DNA of 64,000 nt from Alphaproteobacteria bacterium (GTDB lineage Bacteria > Pseudomonadota > Alphaproteobacteria > CACIAM-22H2): assembly GCA_016793165.1 (NCBI GenBank), contig JAEULA010000065.1:1-64000 (forward strand). The letters run 5' to 3'. A program made the translations under genes and the position numbers. This document shows, one piece after another, positions 31,449 through 40,047 of the stretch (position 1 is the stretch's first letter; each line of letters begins with the position of its first letter). Under the pieces are notes generated by a model. That model was given only the letters and a program-made list of their open reading frames with translations, ran no database searches and had not been told where the DNA came from.

Positions 31449-32992
31449 GCTCGCCAGACGCCGGCGCCGACGCGGCGCCGGCGATCGAACTCGTCGGCAT
31501 CGACAAGCGCTTCGGCGCCGTCCACGCCAACAAGGCGATCTCGCTGGCCGTGCCGAAGGGCACGATCCACGGGATCGTCGGCGAGAACGGAGCCGGCAAG
31601 TCGACGCTGATGAGCATCCTCTACGGCTACTACCAGGCCGATGCGGGCGAGATCCGCGTCGACGGGCGGCGCATCGTCGTGCGCTCGCCGAGCGAGGCGA
31701 TCGCTGCCGGCATCGGCATGGTCCACCAGCACTTCATGCTGGTGGACGACATGACCGTCCTCGAGAACCTCATCCTCGGCGTCGAGGGCGATTGGCGGCT
31801 GGGCCCAGGGCTCGCCAAGGCGCGCGCCGCCATCGGTCGCCTGGCGACGGATTACGGCCTCGAGGTCGATCCGGATGCCGTCGTCGGCGACCTGCCGGTC
31901 GGCCTGCAGCAGCGCGTCGAGATCCTCAAGGCGCTCTACCGCGGCGCCGAGATCCTGGTGCTCGACGAGCCGACCGCGGTGCTGACCCCGCAGGAGGCGG
32001 ACCAGCTGTTCCGCATCCTTCGCGCGCTCAAGCGCGAGGGCAAGACGATCGTCCTGATCACGCACAAGCTGCGCGAGATCCTCGACGTCACCGACGACGT
32101 CTCGGTGATGCGCCAGGGCGCCATGGTCGCCACGCTGCCCACGCGCGAGGCCACGCGTGAGCAGCTCGCCGAACTGATGGTCGGCCGCAAGGTGCTGCTG
32201 CGCGTCGACAAGGCGGCGGCCGCGCCGGGCGAGGTGGTGCTGCAGGTCGACGACCTGCGCGTGCGCGACCGCGCCGGCCACGAGCGCGTCAAGGGCGTCT
32301 CCTTCGAGGTGCGGCGCGGCGAGATCGTCGGCATCGCGGGCGTCTCGGGCAACGGCCAGTCCGAGGTTCTCGAGGCACTCGCGGGCACCACGCCGATCGC
32401 CGCCGGACGCATCGTGTTCAAGGGCCGCGATATCACGGACGACCCGGCGCGCACGGCCAAGGGATTGCGCGAGCTCGGCCTCGGCCACGTGCCCGAGGAT
32501 CGCCACCGCCAGGGCCTCGTGACGGCCTTCGAGGCGAACGAGAGCGCGATCCTCGGCCATCACGACGATCGCCGCTACAACGCCGGCGCCTTCATGCGGC
32601 GCGGCGCGGTCGTCGGCGACTGCGACCGGTTGATGGGCGACTTCGACGTGCGGCCGCGTGCGCCGCGGCTGACGACGGCGCTGTTCTCCGGCGGCAACCA
32701 GCAGAAGATCGTCCTCGCGCGCGAGATGGATCGCGCGCCCGACCTGCTGCTGGTGGGGCAGCCGACCCGCGGCGTCGACATCGGCGCGATCGAGTACATC
32801 CACCGTCGCCTGGTGGAGATGCGCGACCGCGGGGCGGGGGTGCTGCTCGTCTCCGTCGAGCTCGACGAGATCCTGGCGCTCGCCGACCGGGTGATGGTGA
32901 TGTTCGACGGCCGCATCGTCGGGCAGCGCCCGATCGCCGCGGCGGACGAGCGCACGATCGGCCTGATGATGGCGGGAGCGGAGGCGGCATGA
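31445..32992 (+). CDS. Nucleoside ABC importer ATPase, two nucleotide-binding domains
   Basis: A 515-residue tandem ATPase. The first domain is complete: Walker A GENGAGKSTLM, signature VGLQQRVEILKAL, Walker B LVLDEPTAVLTP. The second has a degenerate P-loop (GVSGNGQSEVLE) with signature FSGGNQQKIVLAREM, as is normal in RbsA/YufO-like importers. The GTG start at 31445 overlaps the stop of the binding-protein gene. It works with the two permeases downstream. Confidence 0.93.
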   Translation: MSSPDAGADAAPAIELVGIDKRFGAVHANKAISLAVPKGTIHGIVGENGAGKSTLMSILYGYYQADAGEIRVDGRRIVVRSPSEAIAAGIGMVHQHFMLVDDMTVLENLILGVEGDWRLGPGLAKARAAIGRLATDYGLEVDPDAVVGDLPVGLQQRVEILKALYRGAEILVLDEPTAVLTPQEADQLFRILRALKREGKTIVLITHKLREILDVTDDVSVMRQGAMVATLPTREATREQLAELMVGRKVLLRVDKAAAAPGEVVLQVDDLRVRDRAGHERVKGVSFEVRRGEIVGIAGVSGNGQSEVLEALAGTTPIAAGRIVFKGRDITDDPARTAKGLRELGLGHVPEDRHRQGLVTAFEANESAILGHHDDRRYNAGAFMRRGAVVGDCDRLMGDFDVRPRAPRLTTALFSGGNQQKIVLAREMDRAPDLLLVGQPTRGVDIGAIEYIHRRLVEMRDRGAGVLLVSVELDEILALADRVMVMFDGRIVGQRPIAAADERTIGLMMAGAEAA

Positions 32993-34092
32993 GCGCGCGC
33001 GCCGATCGCGTCCCCGGCTGGGTCGATTGGGGCCTGTTGCCGCTGCTCAACCTCGCGGCCGCCCTGGCCGTCTCCGGCCTCGTCGTGCTGGCCGTGGGCG
33101 AGAGCCCGACCCGGGCGCTGTGGGTGCTGGTCGAGGGCTCGGTCGGCAATGCCGAGGCGATCGGCTACACGCTCTACTACGCGACGAACTTCATCTTCAC
33201 CGGCCTCGCGGTGGCGGCGGCCTTCCACGCCGGCCTTTTCAACATCGGCGGCGAGGGCCAGGCCTATGTCGGCGGGCTCGGCGTCACGCTCATCTGCCTG
33301 AGCCTCGACTGGCTGCCCTGGCCGATCGTGATTCCGCTGGCGGTGCTCGGGTCGGCGGCGGCCGGCGCGGCCTGGGCCTTCATCCCCGGCTGGCTGCAGG
33401 CGCGCCGCGGCAGCCACGTCGTGATCACGACGATCATGTTCAACTTCATCGCCGCCGCCGCCATCACCTGGCTGCTTGTGAACGTGCTGATCAAGCCCGG
33501 CCAGCAATCGCCGGAGACGCGCCACTTCGCCGAGCACGTCTGGCTGCCGACGATGCACGGCCTGCTGGCCCAGCTCGGCGTCGCGATGCCGAAGACGCCG
33601 CTCAACGTCGCCTTCTTCTGGAGCCTCGCCTGCGCGCTGCTGGTCTGGCTGTTCCTGTGGCGCACGCGCTGGGGCTATGCGCTGCGCGCGGTCGGCCACA
33701 GCGAGTCGGCCGCCGTCTATGCCGGCATCGATCCGGCGCGCGTGATCGTCATGGCGATGCTGATGTCGGGCGCGCTGTCGGGCTTCGTCGCGCTCAACGA
33801 GGTGCTGGGCGCGCAGCACCGCCTGATCCTCAACTTCGCCGGCGGCGCCGGCTTCGTCGGGATCGCGGTCGCGCTGATGGGGCGCAACCATCCGCTCGGC
33901 ATCTGCGTCGCGGCGGTGCTGTTCGGCGCGCTCTACCAGGGCGGAACCGAGCTCTCCTTCGAGCTGCCGAACCTGACGCGCGACATGGTCGTGGCGATCC
34001 AGGGCCTGGTGATCCTGTTCTGCGGCGCGCTCGAGCGGCTGTTCCGCGGGCCGGTCGAGCGGCTCTTCCTGCGCCGCACGGCGTCGGCCTGA
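32989..34092 (+). CDS. Nucleoside ABC importer permease 1 (YufP/NupP-like)
   Basis: A 367-residue inner-membrane permease of the BPD_transp_2 family with about nine helices. It has the family loop GLFNIGGEGQAYVGGLG near the second helix and the GYALRAVGHSESAAVYAGI coupling segment. Its start overlaps the ATPase stop (ATGA). It pairs with the next gene to form a heterodimeric channel. Confidence 0.92.
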   Translation: MSARADRVPGWVDWGLLPLLNLAAALAVSGLVVLAVGESPTRALWVLVEGSVGNAEAIGYTLYYATNFIFTGLAVAAAFHAGLFNIGGEGQAYVGGLGVTLICLSLDWLPWPIVIPLAVLGSAAAGAAWAFIPGWLQARRGSHVVITTIMFNFIAAAAITWLLVNVLIKPGQQSPETRHFAEHVWLPTMHGLLAQLGVAMPKTPLNVAFFWSLACALLVWLFLWRTRWGYALRAVGHSESAAVYAGIDPARVIVMAMLMSGALSGFVALNEVLGAQHRLILNFAGGAGFVGIAVALMGRNHPLGICVAAVLFGALYQGGTELSFELPNLTRDMVVAIQGLVILFCGALERLFRGPVERLFLRRTASA

Positions 34093-34101
34093 GGGCGCGG
34101 G

Positions 34102-35076
34102 ATGGATCTCGTCGATCTCCTCGTGTCGATGACGGCCTCGACGCTGCGCGTCGCCGCGCCGCTGATCCTCGCGGCCGTCGCAGGGCTGTTCTCGGAGCGC
34201 GCAGGTGTCGTCAACATCGCGCTCGAGGGCAAGATGCTCGGCGCCGCCTTCGCCGCGGCGGCGACGGCGGCGATCACGGGCTCGGCCTGGATCGCGCTGG
34301 CGGCGGGGATCGCCACCGCGGTCGCGCTGTCCTGGGTGCACGGGGTCGCGTCGATCACCTATGCCGGCAACCAGATGGTGTCGGGCATGGCGATCAACGT
34401 CGTGGTCGCCGGCCTGACCGTCGTCCTGGCGAACGCGTGGTTCCGGCAGGGCGGCCGCACGCCCCTGCTCGGCGATGCGGCACGTTTCGCGCCGATCGAC
34501 CTGCCCTTCGCCGCCCAGCTCCGGCCGCTGCCGGTCCTCGGCCCCGTCTACGCCGACGTCGTCGGCGGCCACAACGTCATCGTCTACGCGACATTCGCGC
34601 TGGTGCCGCTGGCGGCCTATGTCGTCCGCTCGACCCGGTTCGGGCTGCGGCTGCGCGCGGTCGGCCAGAATCCGAGCGCGGTGGACACCGCCGGCGTGTC
34701 GGTGACCCGGCTGCGCTACGGCGCGCTGCTCGTCACCGGCGTGCTGACGGGCATCTCCGGGACCTATCTCTCGATCGCGCACGGCGCCGGGTTCCAGCAG
34801 GACATGACCGCGGGCAAGGGCTTCCTCGCGCTCGCCGCGCTGATCTTCGGCAAGTGGCGCGTGTGGCCGGCGGTCATGGCGTGCCTGCTCTTCGCCTTCA
34901 CCGACGCGCTGCAGATCCGCCTGCAGGGCGTGGCGCTGCCGGGCGTCGGCGAGATCCCGATCCAGGCGATCCAGGCGCTGCCGTACGTCCTCACCGTGCT
35001 GCTCCTTGCCGGATTCGTCGGCAAGGCGGTGGCGCCTAAGGCGATCGGCATCCCCTACCTGAAGGAGAAGCGATGA
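34102..35076 (+). CDS. Nucleoside ABC importer permease 2 (YufQ/NupQ-like)
   Basis: A 324-residue permease of the same family as its neighbour. The early loop is AGVVNIALEGKMLGAAF and the coupling segment GLRLRAVGQNPSAVDTAGV. It is nine bases after permease 1 and overlaps the deoxyribosyltransferase gene by 4 bases, linking nucleoside uptake directly to nucleoside cleavage. Confidence 0.92.
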   Translation: MDLVDLLVSMTASTLRVAAPLILAAVAGLFSERAGVVNIALEGKMLGAAFAAAATAAITGSAWIALAAGIATAVALSWVHGVASITYAGNQMVSGMAINVVVAGLTVVLANAWFRQGGRTPLLGDAARFAPIDLPFAAQLRPLPVLGPVYADVVGGHNVIVYATFALVPLAAYVVRSTRFGLRLRAVGQNPSAVDTAGVSVTRLRYGALLVTGVLTGISGTYLSIAHGAGFQQDMTAGKGFLALAALIFGKWRVWPAVMACLLFAFTDALQIRLQGVALPGVGEIPIQAIQALPYVLTVLLLAGFVGKAVAPKAIGIPYLKEKR

Positions 35077-35654
35077 GCCGCAAGCGGATCTACCTCGCGG
35101 GGCCCGACGTGTTCCTGCGCGACGCGCTCGAGCAGGCGGCGCGCAAGCGCGCGCTGTGCGAGCGCTACGGCTACGACAGCGCCTTCCCCTTCGATGCGGT
35201 GCTCGACTTCACCAACCTGTCGCCGCGCGAGAAGGCGATGCGCATCTACCATTCCGACGTCGCGCTGATGGATTCCTGCGACATCTGTCTCGCCCAGATG
35301 ACGCCGTATCGCGGCCCGTCGATGGACGTCGGAACGGCCTACGAGATGGGCTACATGCGCGCGCAGGGCAAGCTCGTGCTCGGCTACACCAACGTCGTCG
35401 GCGACATCTCGGCGCGCACCGCGGCGGCGTGCGGCGGCGCGGACAGGCTGCGCCGGCGCGAGTCCGGCGCGGTGGAGGATCCCGAAGGGCTGATGATCGA
35501 GGGCATGGGGATGGTCGACAATCTCATGCTGGACGGCGGCATTATCAGCTCGGGCTTCGAGATCGAGATCACCGACGTGCCGCATGCGCGGCGCTACCAC
35601 GACCTGGGGGGCTTCGAACGCTGCCTCCAGCAACTCCAGAAGCAGGGTGTCTGA
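35073..35654 (+). CDS. Nucleoside 2-deoxyribosyltransferase family protein
   Basis: A 193-residue cytoplasmic enzyme. The N terminus IYLAGPDVF and the catalytic region GPSMDVGTAYEMGYM, with nucleophile Glu in the D-x-G-T-A-x-E pattern, define the family. It either swaps bases between deoxynucleosides or hydrolyses them. Translation is coupled to the importer permease (ATGA), so the imported nucleoside is its natural substrate. Confidence 0.87.
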   Translation: MSRKRIYLAGPDVFLRDALEQAARKRALCERYGYDSAFPFDAVLDFTNLSPREKAMRIYHSDVALMDSCDICLAQMTPYRGPSMDVGTAYEMGYMRAQGKLVLGYTNVVGDISARTAAACGGADRLRRRESGAVEDPEGLMIEGMGMVDNLMLDGGIISSGFEIEITDVPHARRYHDLGGFERCLQQLQKQGV

Positions 35655-35655
35655 C

Positions 35656-35937
35656 ATGAGCGACAAGGCGATTCCGACCCTTCAGATCGACAACGACCGG
35701 GTCCGGGTCATCGAATGGCGCTTCGCGCCGGGTGCGGCGACCGGCTGGCACAAGCACGACTACGACTACGTCGTCGTGCCGATGACGACGGGGCAGCTCA
35801 AGCTCAAGGATGCGCAGGGCGAGCGCTACGCGGACCTCGTGGCCGGCGTGAGCTACACGCGCAAGGCCGGCGTCGAGCACGACGTCATCAACCCCAACAA
35901 GTCCGAGTTCGTCTTCGTCGAGATCGAGATGAAGTGA
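35656..35937 (+). CDS. Small cupin-domain protein
   Basis: A 93-residue single cupin. Motif 1 is GWHKHDYDYVVVPMTTG with two His, and motif 2 contains the His of GVEHDVINPN. The start at 35656 sits one base after the deoxyribosyltransferase stop; an upstream open stretch is shadow. Small cupins of this kind bind a metal and may act on, or sense, a sugar or base product. It belongs to the nucleoside operon. Confidence 0.8.
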   Translation: MSDKAIPTLQIDNDRVRVIEWRFAPGAATGWHKHDYDYVVVPMTTGQLKLKDAQGERYADLVAGVSYTRKAGVEHDVINPNKSEFVFVEIEMK

Positions 35938-35993
35938 GCGCGGCCGCCCGATCGGGGGCGGCGACGACGGTGCAATCACGGGCGGGGGCTTGG

Positions 35994-36761
35994 ATGCCGG
36001 GCACGCATGAAGGTCGGATCGCGGTCGTCACCGGCGCGGGCCGGGGGATCGGGCAGGGGATCGCGCGGCTCCTGGCCGCGCGCGGCGCGAGGGTCGGCGT
36101 GCTCGACGTCGACCCGGCGCTGGCGCGCGACACGGCCGCGGCGATCGGCGCCGCGGCAATCGGGCTCGCCTGCGACGTCGCCGATCCTGCGGCGGTCGAC
36201 GCCGCCTGCGCCGCGGTCGAGCGCGCGTTCGGCACCGTCGACATCCTGGTCAACAATGCCGGCGTCTCGCCCAAGCATCAGGGCCGGCGCGCCGACATCC
36301 ACGAGATGGATCCGGCGGAGTGGCGCCGGGTGATGTCGGTGAACCTGGACGGCGCCTTCCACTGCGTGCGGCGCCTCGCCCCGGGAATGATCGCGGCGAA
36401 GCGCGGCGCGATCGTCAACCAGTCCTCGGTGGCGGGGAAGACGTTCTACGGCGACTACCCGCTGACCGGCGTCCATTACGCGGCGAGCAAGGCGGGGCTG
36501 ATCGGCTTCACCAAGCATCTGGCCGGCGAGCTCGGCCCGCACGGCATCACTGTCAATGCGATCGCGCCCGGCAGGATCGACACGCCGCTGATGCGCGGCG
36601 TGGCGAGCGAGATCAACGAGTCGATCCGGCGCGACACGCCGCTGGGCCGGCTCGGCACGCCCGAGGACGTCGCGCGGGCGGTGTGCTTCCTGACCAGCGA
36701 CGACGCGGCCTTCGTGAGCGGGCAGACCATCGATGTCGCCGGCGGCTGGATGATCACCTGA
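35994..36761 (+). CDS. Short-chain dehydrogenase/reductase (SDR)
   Basis: A 255-residue classical SDR. The NAD(P) motif is VTGAGRGIGQG, followed by DILVNNAGVS, and the catalytic triad is Ser of NQSSVAG with Tyr and Lys of HYAASKAGL. An Asp at the end of beta-2 (GVLDVD) suggests NAD preference. It starts 56 bases after the cupin and probably ends the nucleoside operon. Pentose or deoxyribose oxidation is a reasonable but unproven role. Confidence 0.88.
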   Translation: MPGTHEGRIAVVTGAGRGIGQGIARLLAARGARVGVLDVDPALARDTAAAIGAAAIGLACDVADPAAVDAACAAVERAFGTVDILVNNAGVSPKHQGRRADIHEMDPAEWRRVMSVNLDGAFHCVRRLAPGMIAAKRGAIVNQSSVAGKTFYGDYPLTGVHYAASKAGLIGFTKHLAGELGPHGITVNAIAPGRIDTPLMRGVASEINESIRRDTPLGRLGTPEDVARAVCFLTSDDAAFVSGQTIDVAGGWMIT

Positions 36762-36890
36762 CGGGGCGGCATCCGGGGGCGTTGTAACAGGCTGTCATTC
36801 ACGGTTTCGGGAAGCGGCGATCTTCGGCTTGCCGTGCACGGGGGCCGGCGCGATTCTGTCCCGCATGAAGACCGGTGACGGGAGGGGTGC

Positions 36891-38387
36891 ATGCGCATGC
36901 TGAGCGACGACGAGATGGCGCGGCTGCAGCCGGCAGAGGACGCGACCGCGCCCACACCGCTGCCGACCCAGGTGGTCTCGAGCGACGAGTTCATGCCGAT
37001 CCCCCAGACGGAGCGCCAGCGCAAGGTCGAGGCCCGGCTCAACGACCTCGCCGACGAACTCGGGCGCAAGCGCGGCCTCGACCGTCGGCAGTTCTTCAAG
37101 ACCACCGCGGGCATGGCCGCGGCGTTCGTCGCGATGAACGACGTCTACGGCCCGCTCTACGGGGTCAACCGGGCCGAGGCAGCGGTGCCCGGCGCCGCCG
37201 AGGCGCGGCTCGCGCAGTTCAAGGACCAGTTCGTGATGGACGTGCACACGCACTTCCTGCGCGACGACACGCGCCTCGAGGGCTTCGTGCGCGCTCGCGA
37301 GGCGGTCGGCAAGGCCGGATGGAACCCGGCGCTGGCGGGCAAGCCGCAGACGCTCGACGACCTCAAGTACGCGAACTGGTTCAAGGAGATGTTCCTCGAC
37401 AGCGACACCAAGGTGGCGCTGATCAGCGGCTCGCCCTCGGAGGACAAGCGCGACTGGTTCCTGACCAACGAGATGAAGCGCGACGCGCGCGCCAAGGTGA
37501 ACGCCGCGGCCGGCTCGAAGCGCTGCCTGAGCCACATGATCTTCGCGCCGGGCTATGACGGCTGGCTCGACGAGGTCGACCGCTCGCTCGCCGAGGACAA
37601 GCCGGATTCCGCCAAGGGCTACACGGTCGGCGACAACACCAACAAGCACCTCGCGCGCACGCCCTGGCGCATGGACGACGAGAAGCTGGTCTATCCCTTC
37701 TACGAGAAGATCCTGAAGGCGGGCGTCGACATCGTCTGCGTCCACAAGGGCCTCTACCCGCCCGAGACCGCGCAGCGCTTCCCGCATCTCACGTCCTTCG
37801 CGCGCGTCGACGACGTCGGCAAGGCCGCCAAGGACTGGCCGCAGATCCGATTCGTCATCTACCACTCGGCCTTCCGCTGGACGGGCCAGGGCAACGCGGC
37901 CAACGGTCTGGCGCAGTTCGAGCAGACGGGCCGCGTCGAGTGGACCAGCGACCTCGCCGAGATCCCGGCGAAATACGGTGTCAGCAACGTCTACGGCGAC
38001 CTCGGCCAGATCTTCGCGCAGACGACGGTCGTCGAGCCGCGGCTGTGCGCCGCGCTGATGGGGATCCTCGTGAAGGGGCTCGGCGCCGACCACGTCGTGT
38101 GGGGCACCGACGCGGTATGGACGGGCTCGCCGCAGTGGCAGATCGAATCCCTGCGCCGGCTCGAGATCCCCGAGGACATCCAGAGCAAGCACGGCTTCGC
38201 GCCGCTCGGTCCGGCCGACGGCCCGGTCAAGACCGCGATCTTCGGCGGCAATTCGGCGCGGATGTACAGGTACGATGCCCGGAAGGCCGGGCTCGAGACC
38301 GACAGGTTCGCGGCGCTGAAGGCCGAGTACCTGCGATCGGGCGCCGATCCCAGCAATCTGCGCTACGGGTACGTGCTCAAGGGCTGA
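36891..38387 (+). CDS. Exported amidohydrolase (amidohydrolase-2 type) with delayed Tat signal
   Basis: A 498-residue protein. The first 64 residues are hydrophilic, then RRQFFKTTAGMAAAFVAMN at 65-83 is a twin-arginine signal. The metal-binding start of the TIM barrel follows (FVMDVHTHF, two His), with later conserved His in VCVHKGLYPP and FVIYHSAFRW and Asp in VVWGTDAVW. The long N-region before the RR motif is unusual but, from memory, common in this subgroup. It hydrolyses or decarboxylates a small ring compound in the periplasm; the substrate is unknown. It is followed 50 bases later by another exported enzyme. Confidence 0.8.
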   Translation: MRMLSDDEMARLQPAEDATAPTPLPTQVVSSDEFMPIPQTERQRKVEARLNDLADELGRKRGLDRRQFFKTTAGMAAAFVAMNDVYGPLYGVNRAEAAVPGAAEARLAQFKDQFVMDVHTHFLRDDTRLEGFVRAREAVGKAGWNPALAGKPQTLDDLKYANWFKEMFLDSDTKVALISGSPSEDKRDWFLTNEMKRDARAKVNAAAGSKRCLSHMIFAPGYDGWLDEVDRSLAEDKPDSAKGYTVGDNTNKHLARTPWRMDDEKLVYPFYEKILKAGVDIVCVHKGLYPPETAQRFPHLTSFARVDDVGKAAKDWPQIRFVIYHSAFRWTGQGNAANGLAQFEQTGRVEWTSDLAEIPAKYGVSNVYGDLGQIFAQTTVVEPRLCAALMGILVKGLGADHVVWGTDAVWTGSPQWQIESLRRLEIPEDIQSKHGFAPLGPADGPVKTAIFGGNSARMYRYDARKAGLETDRFAALKAEYLRSGADPSNLRYGYVLKG

Positions 38388-38437
38388 CCCGGCAACTCGG
38401 GCGGCCGACGCAACCAAGGACAGGAAGGGGGCCCATC

Positions 38438-39223
38438 ATGAAGGTCGAACGTCGCGACGTATTGAAGCTCGGAGCCGGCGCCGCCGTCGGCGGCGTCGTG
38501 GCGGCCGCCGCGCCGGCGCAGGCGCAGAGCCGCTACGTCATCATGCCGATGCCGCAGGCTGCCGTGCCGATCGCGGGCACCGACCAGCTCTTCCCGGTCC
38601 GCCGCATCTACTGCGTCGGGCGCAACTATCTGGAGCACATCCGCGAGATGGGCAACGACGAGCGCGAGCCGCCGTTCTTCTTCCAGAAGCCGCTCGACGC
38701 CCTGGTCATGGACGGCAAGCCGATCCCCTATCCGTCGCTGACGAAGAACTTCCACTACGAGGTCGAGCTCGTCGTGGCCCTCAAGTCGGGTGGCCGGAAC
38801 ATCACGAAGGAGAAGGCGCGCGACCACATCTACGGCTACGCGGTCGGGCTCGACATGACGCGCCGCGACCTGCAGCGCGCCTCCGGCGACAAGAAGCAGC
38901 CCTGGGAGATCGGCAAGTCCTTCGACTTCTCGGCGCCGATCGCCGCGCTGCATCCCGTCGACAAGGTCGGCCACCCGCGCGAGGGCTTCATCCGCCTCGC
39001 GGTCAACGGCGAGGTCAAGCAGGACTCCGACCTCAAGGCGATGATCTGGAACGTCGACGAGATCATCGCAAACCTGTCGACCCAGTACGAACTGGCCGCG
39101 GGCGACATCATCTACACGGGAACCCCGCACGGGGTCGGCCCGGTGAAGGCGGGGGAGACGATGACCTGCGAGATCGTCGGGCTCGGCAAGCTCACGACGC
39201 CCGTCGTGGCGCCGCTCGCGTGA
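38438..39223 (+). CDS. Fumarylacetoacetate hydrolase-fold enzyme with Tat signal
   Basis: A 261-residue FAH-family protein: CVGRNYLEHIREM, the metal-binding Glu pair in NFHYEVELVVALKSG, Asp in GLDMTRRDLQ, and GTPHGVGPVKAGETM near the end. Unusually for this family, normally cytoplasmic, it begins with a twin-arginine signal (ERRDVLKLGAGAAVGGVVAA, cleavage about AQAQS). It therefore probably works in the periplasm, hydrolysing C-C bonds or decarboxylating diketo acids next to the exported amidohydrolase. The start ATG follows GGAAGGGGG. Its stop overlaps the next gene (GTGA). Confidence 0.86.
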   Translation: MKVERRDVLKLGAGAAVGGVVAAAAPAQAQSRYVIMPMPQAAVPIAGTDQLFPVRRIYCVGRNYLEHIREMGNDEREPPFFFQKPLDALVMDGKPIPYPSLTKNFHYEVELVVALKSGGRNITKEKARDHIYGYAVGLDMTRRDLQRASGDKKQPWEIGKSFDFSAPIAALHPVDKVGHPREGFIRLAVNGEVKQDSDLKAMIWNVDEIIANLSTQYELAAGDIIYTGTPHGVGPVKAGETMTCEIVGLGKLTTPVVAPLA

Positions 39224-39978
39224 TCCGTCGCGCGCTGGCCGCCGCGGCCCTGATCCTCGCCGGCGCGGCTGCGGCCGTCGCCGACGAGGTCCGGGTCTTC
39301 GCGGCCGGCGCGACGATGGCGGCCCTGGAGGATGTGGCGCCGGTCTTCGAGCAGCGCACGGGTCACCGGCTCCGCGCGAACTTCGACACCGTCGGAGCGC
39401 TGCGCGATCGCGTGCTGGCGGGCGAGAATCCCGACGTCGTCCTGCTCTCCGCGCCCGCGCTGGACGCCCTCGCGACGGCCGGGCGCCTGGCTGCCGGCAC
39501 GCGCCGCGACCTCGGCCGCACCGGCGTCGGCCTGGCGGCGCCGCTGGGGGCGCCGCCGCTCGACATCTCCACGCCGGACAGGCTGAGGGCCGTGCTGCTC
39601 GCTGCGCCCTCGCTCGCCTATGCCGATCCGGCGCGCGGCGCGACCGCCGGGACGCATTTCCGGAAGGTCCTCGCCGAGCTCGGGATTGCCGACGCGGTCG
39701 CGGCGCATGCCAAGGTGGTGCCGTTCGGCGTCGACGGGGTGCGCGCCGTGGCCGAAGGCGAGTTTGCGCTCGCGGTCAGCATGGCGACCGAGATCCTCGC
39801 AAACCGCCGCGTGCGCTTCGTCGGAAATCTTCCCGAGCCGCTCCAGCTCTGGACGGTTTATGGCGCCGCCGCCGTCGCGCCCGCGAGCGGCGCGACCGGC
39901 GCGACCGCCGCGCTGCTCGAGTTCCTTGCAGGCGAGACGGCGACCGAGGCGTTCCGACGCATCGGCTTTGCGCGCTGA
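39220..39978 (+). CDS. ModA-like periplasmic binding protein without transporter partners
   Basis: A 252-residue protein with a Sec signal (MIRRALAAAALILAGAAAAVA), then the extracellular solute-binding fold of the molybdate-binding group (VRVFAAGATMAALEDVAPVFE, FDTVGALRDRVLAGENPDVV). No permease or ATPase gene is adjacent. Such orphan ModA-like proteins often sit with catabolic genes and may bind an organic acid. Starts with GTG overlapping the FAH-gene stop, so the exported pair and this binder are co-translated. Confidence 0.78.
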   Translation: MIRRALAAAALILAGAAAAVADEVRVFAAGATMAALEDVAPVFEQRTGHRLRANFDTVGALRDRVLAGENPDVVLLSAPALDALATAGRLAAGTRRDLGRTGVGLAAPLGAPPLDISTPDRLRAVLLAAPSLAYADPARGATAGTHFRKVLAELGIADAVAAHAKVVPFGVDGVRAVAEGEFALAVSMATEILANRRVRFVGNLPEPLQLWTVYGAAAVAPASGATGATAALLEFLAGETATEAFRRIGFAR

Positions 39979-40047
39979 GCGGATCGACCGCCCGCGGCGC
40001 CGTGCTAGCGTCCCCTCTCGTTCCGCGCCTCATGGGGAGAGGGTCCG

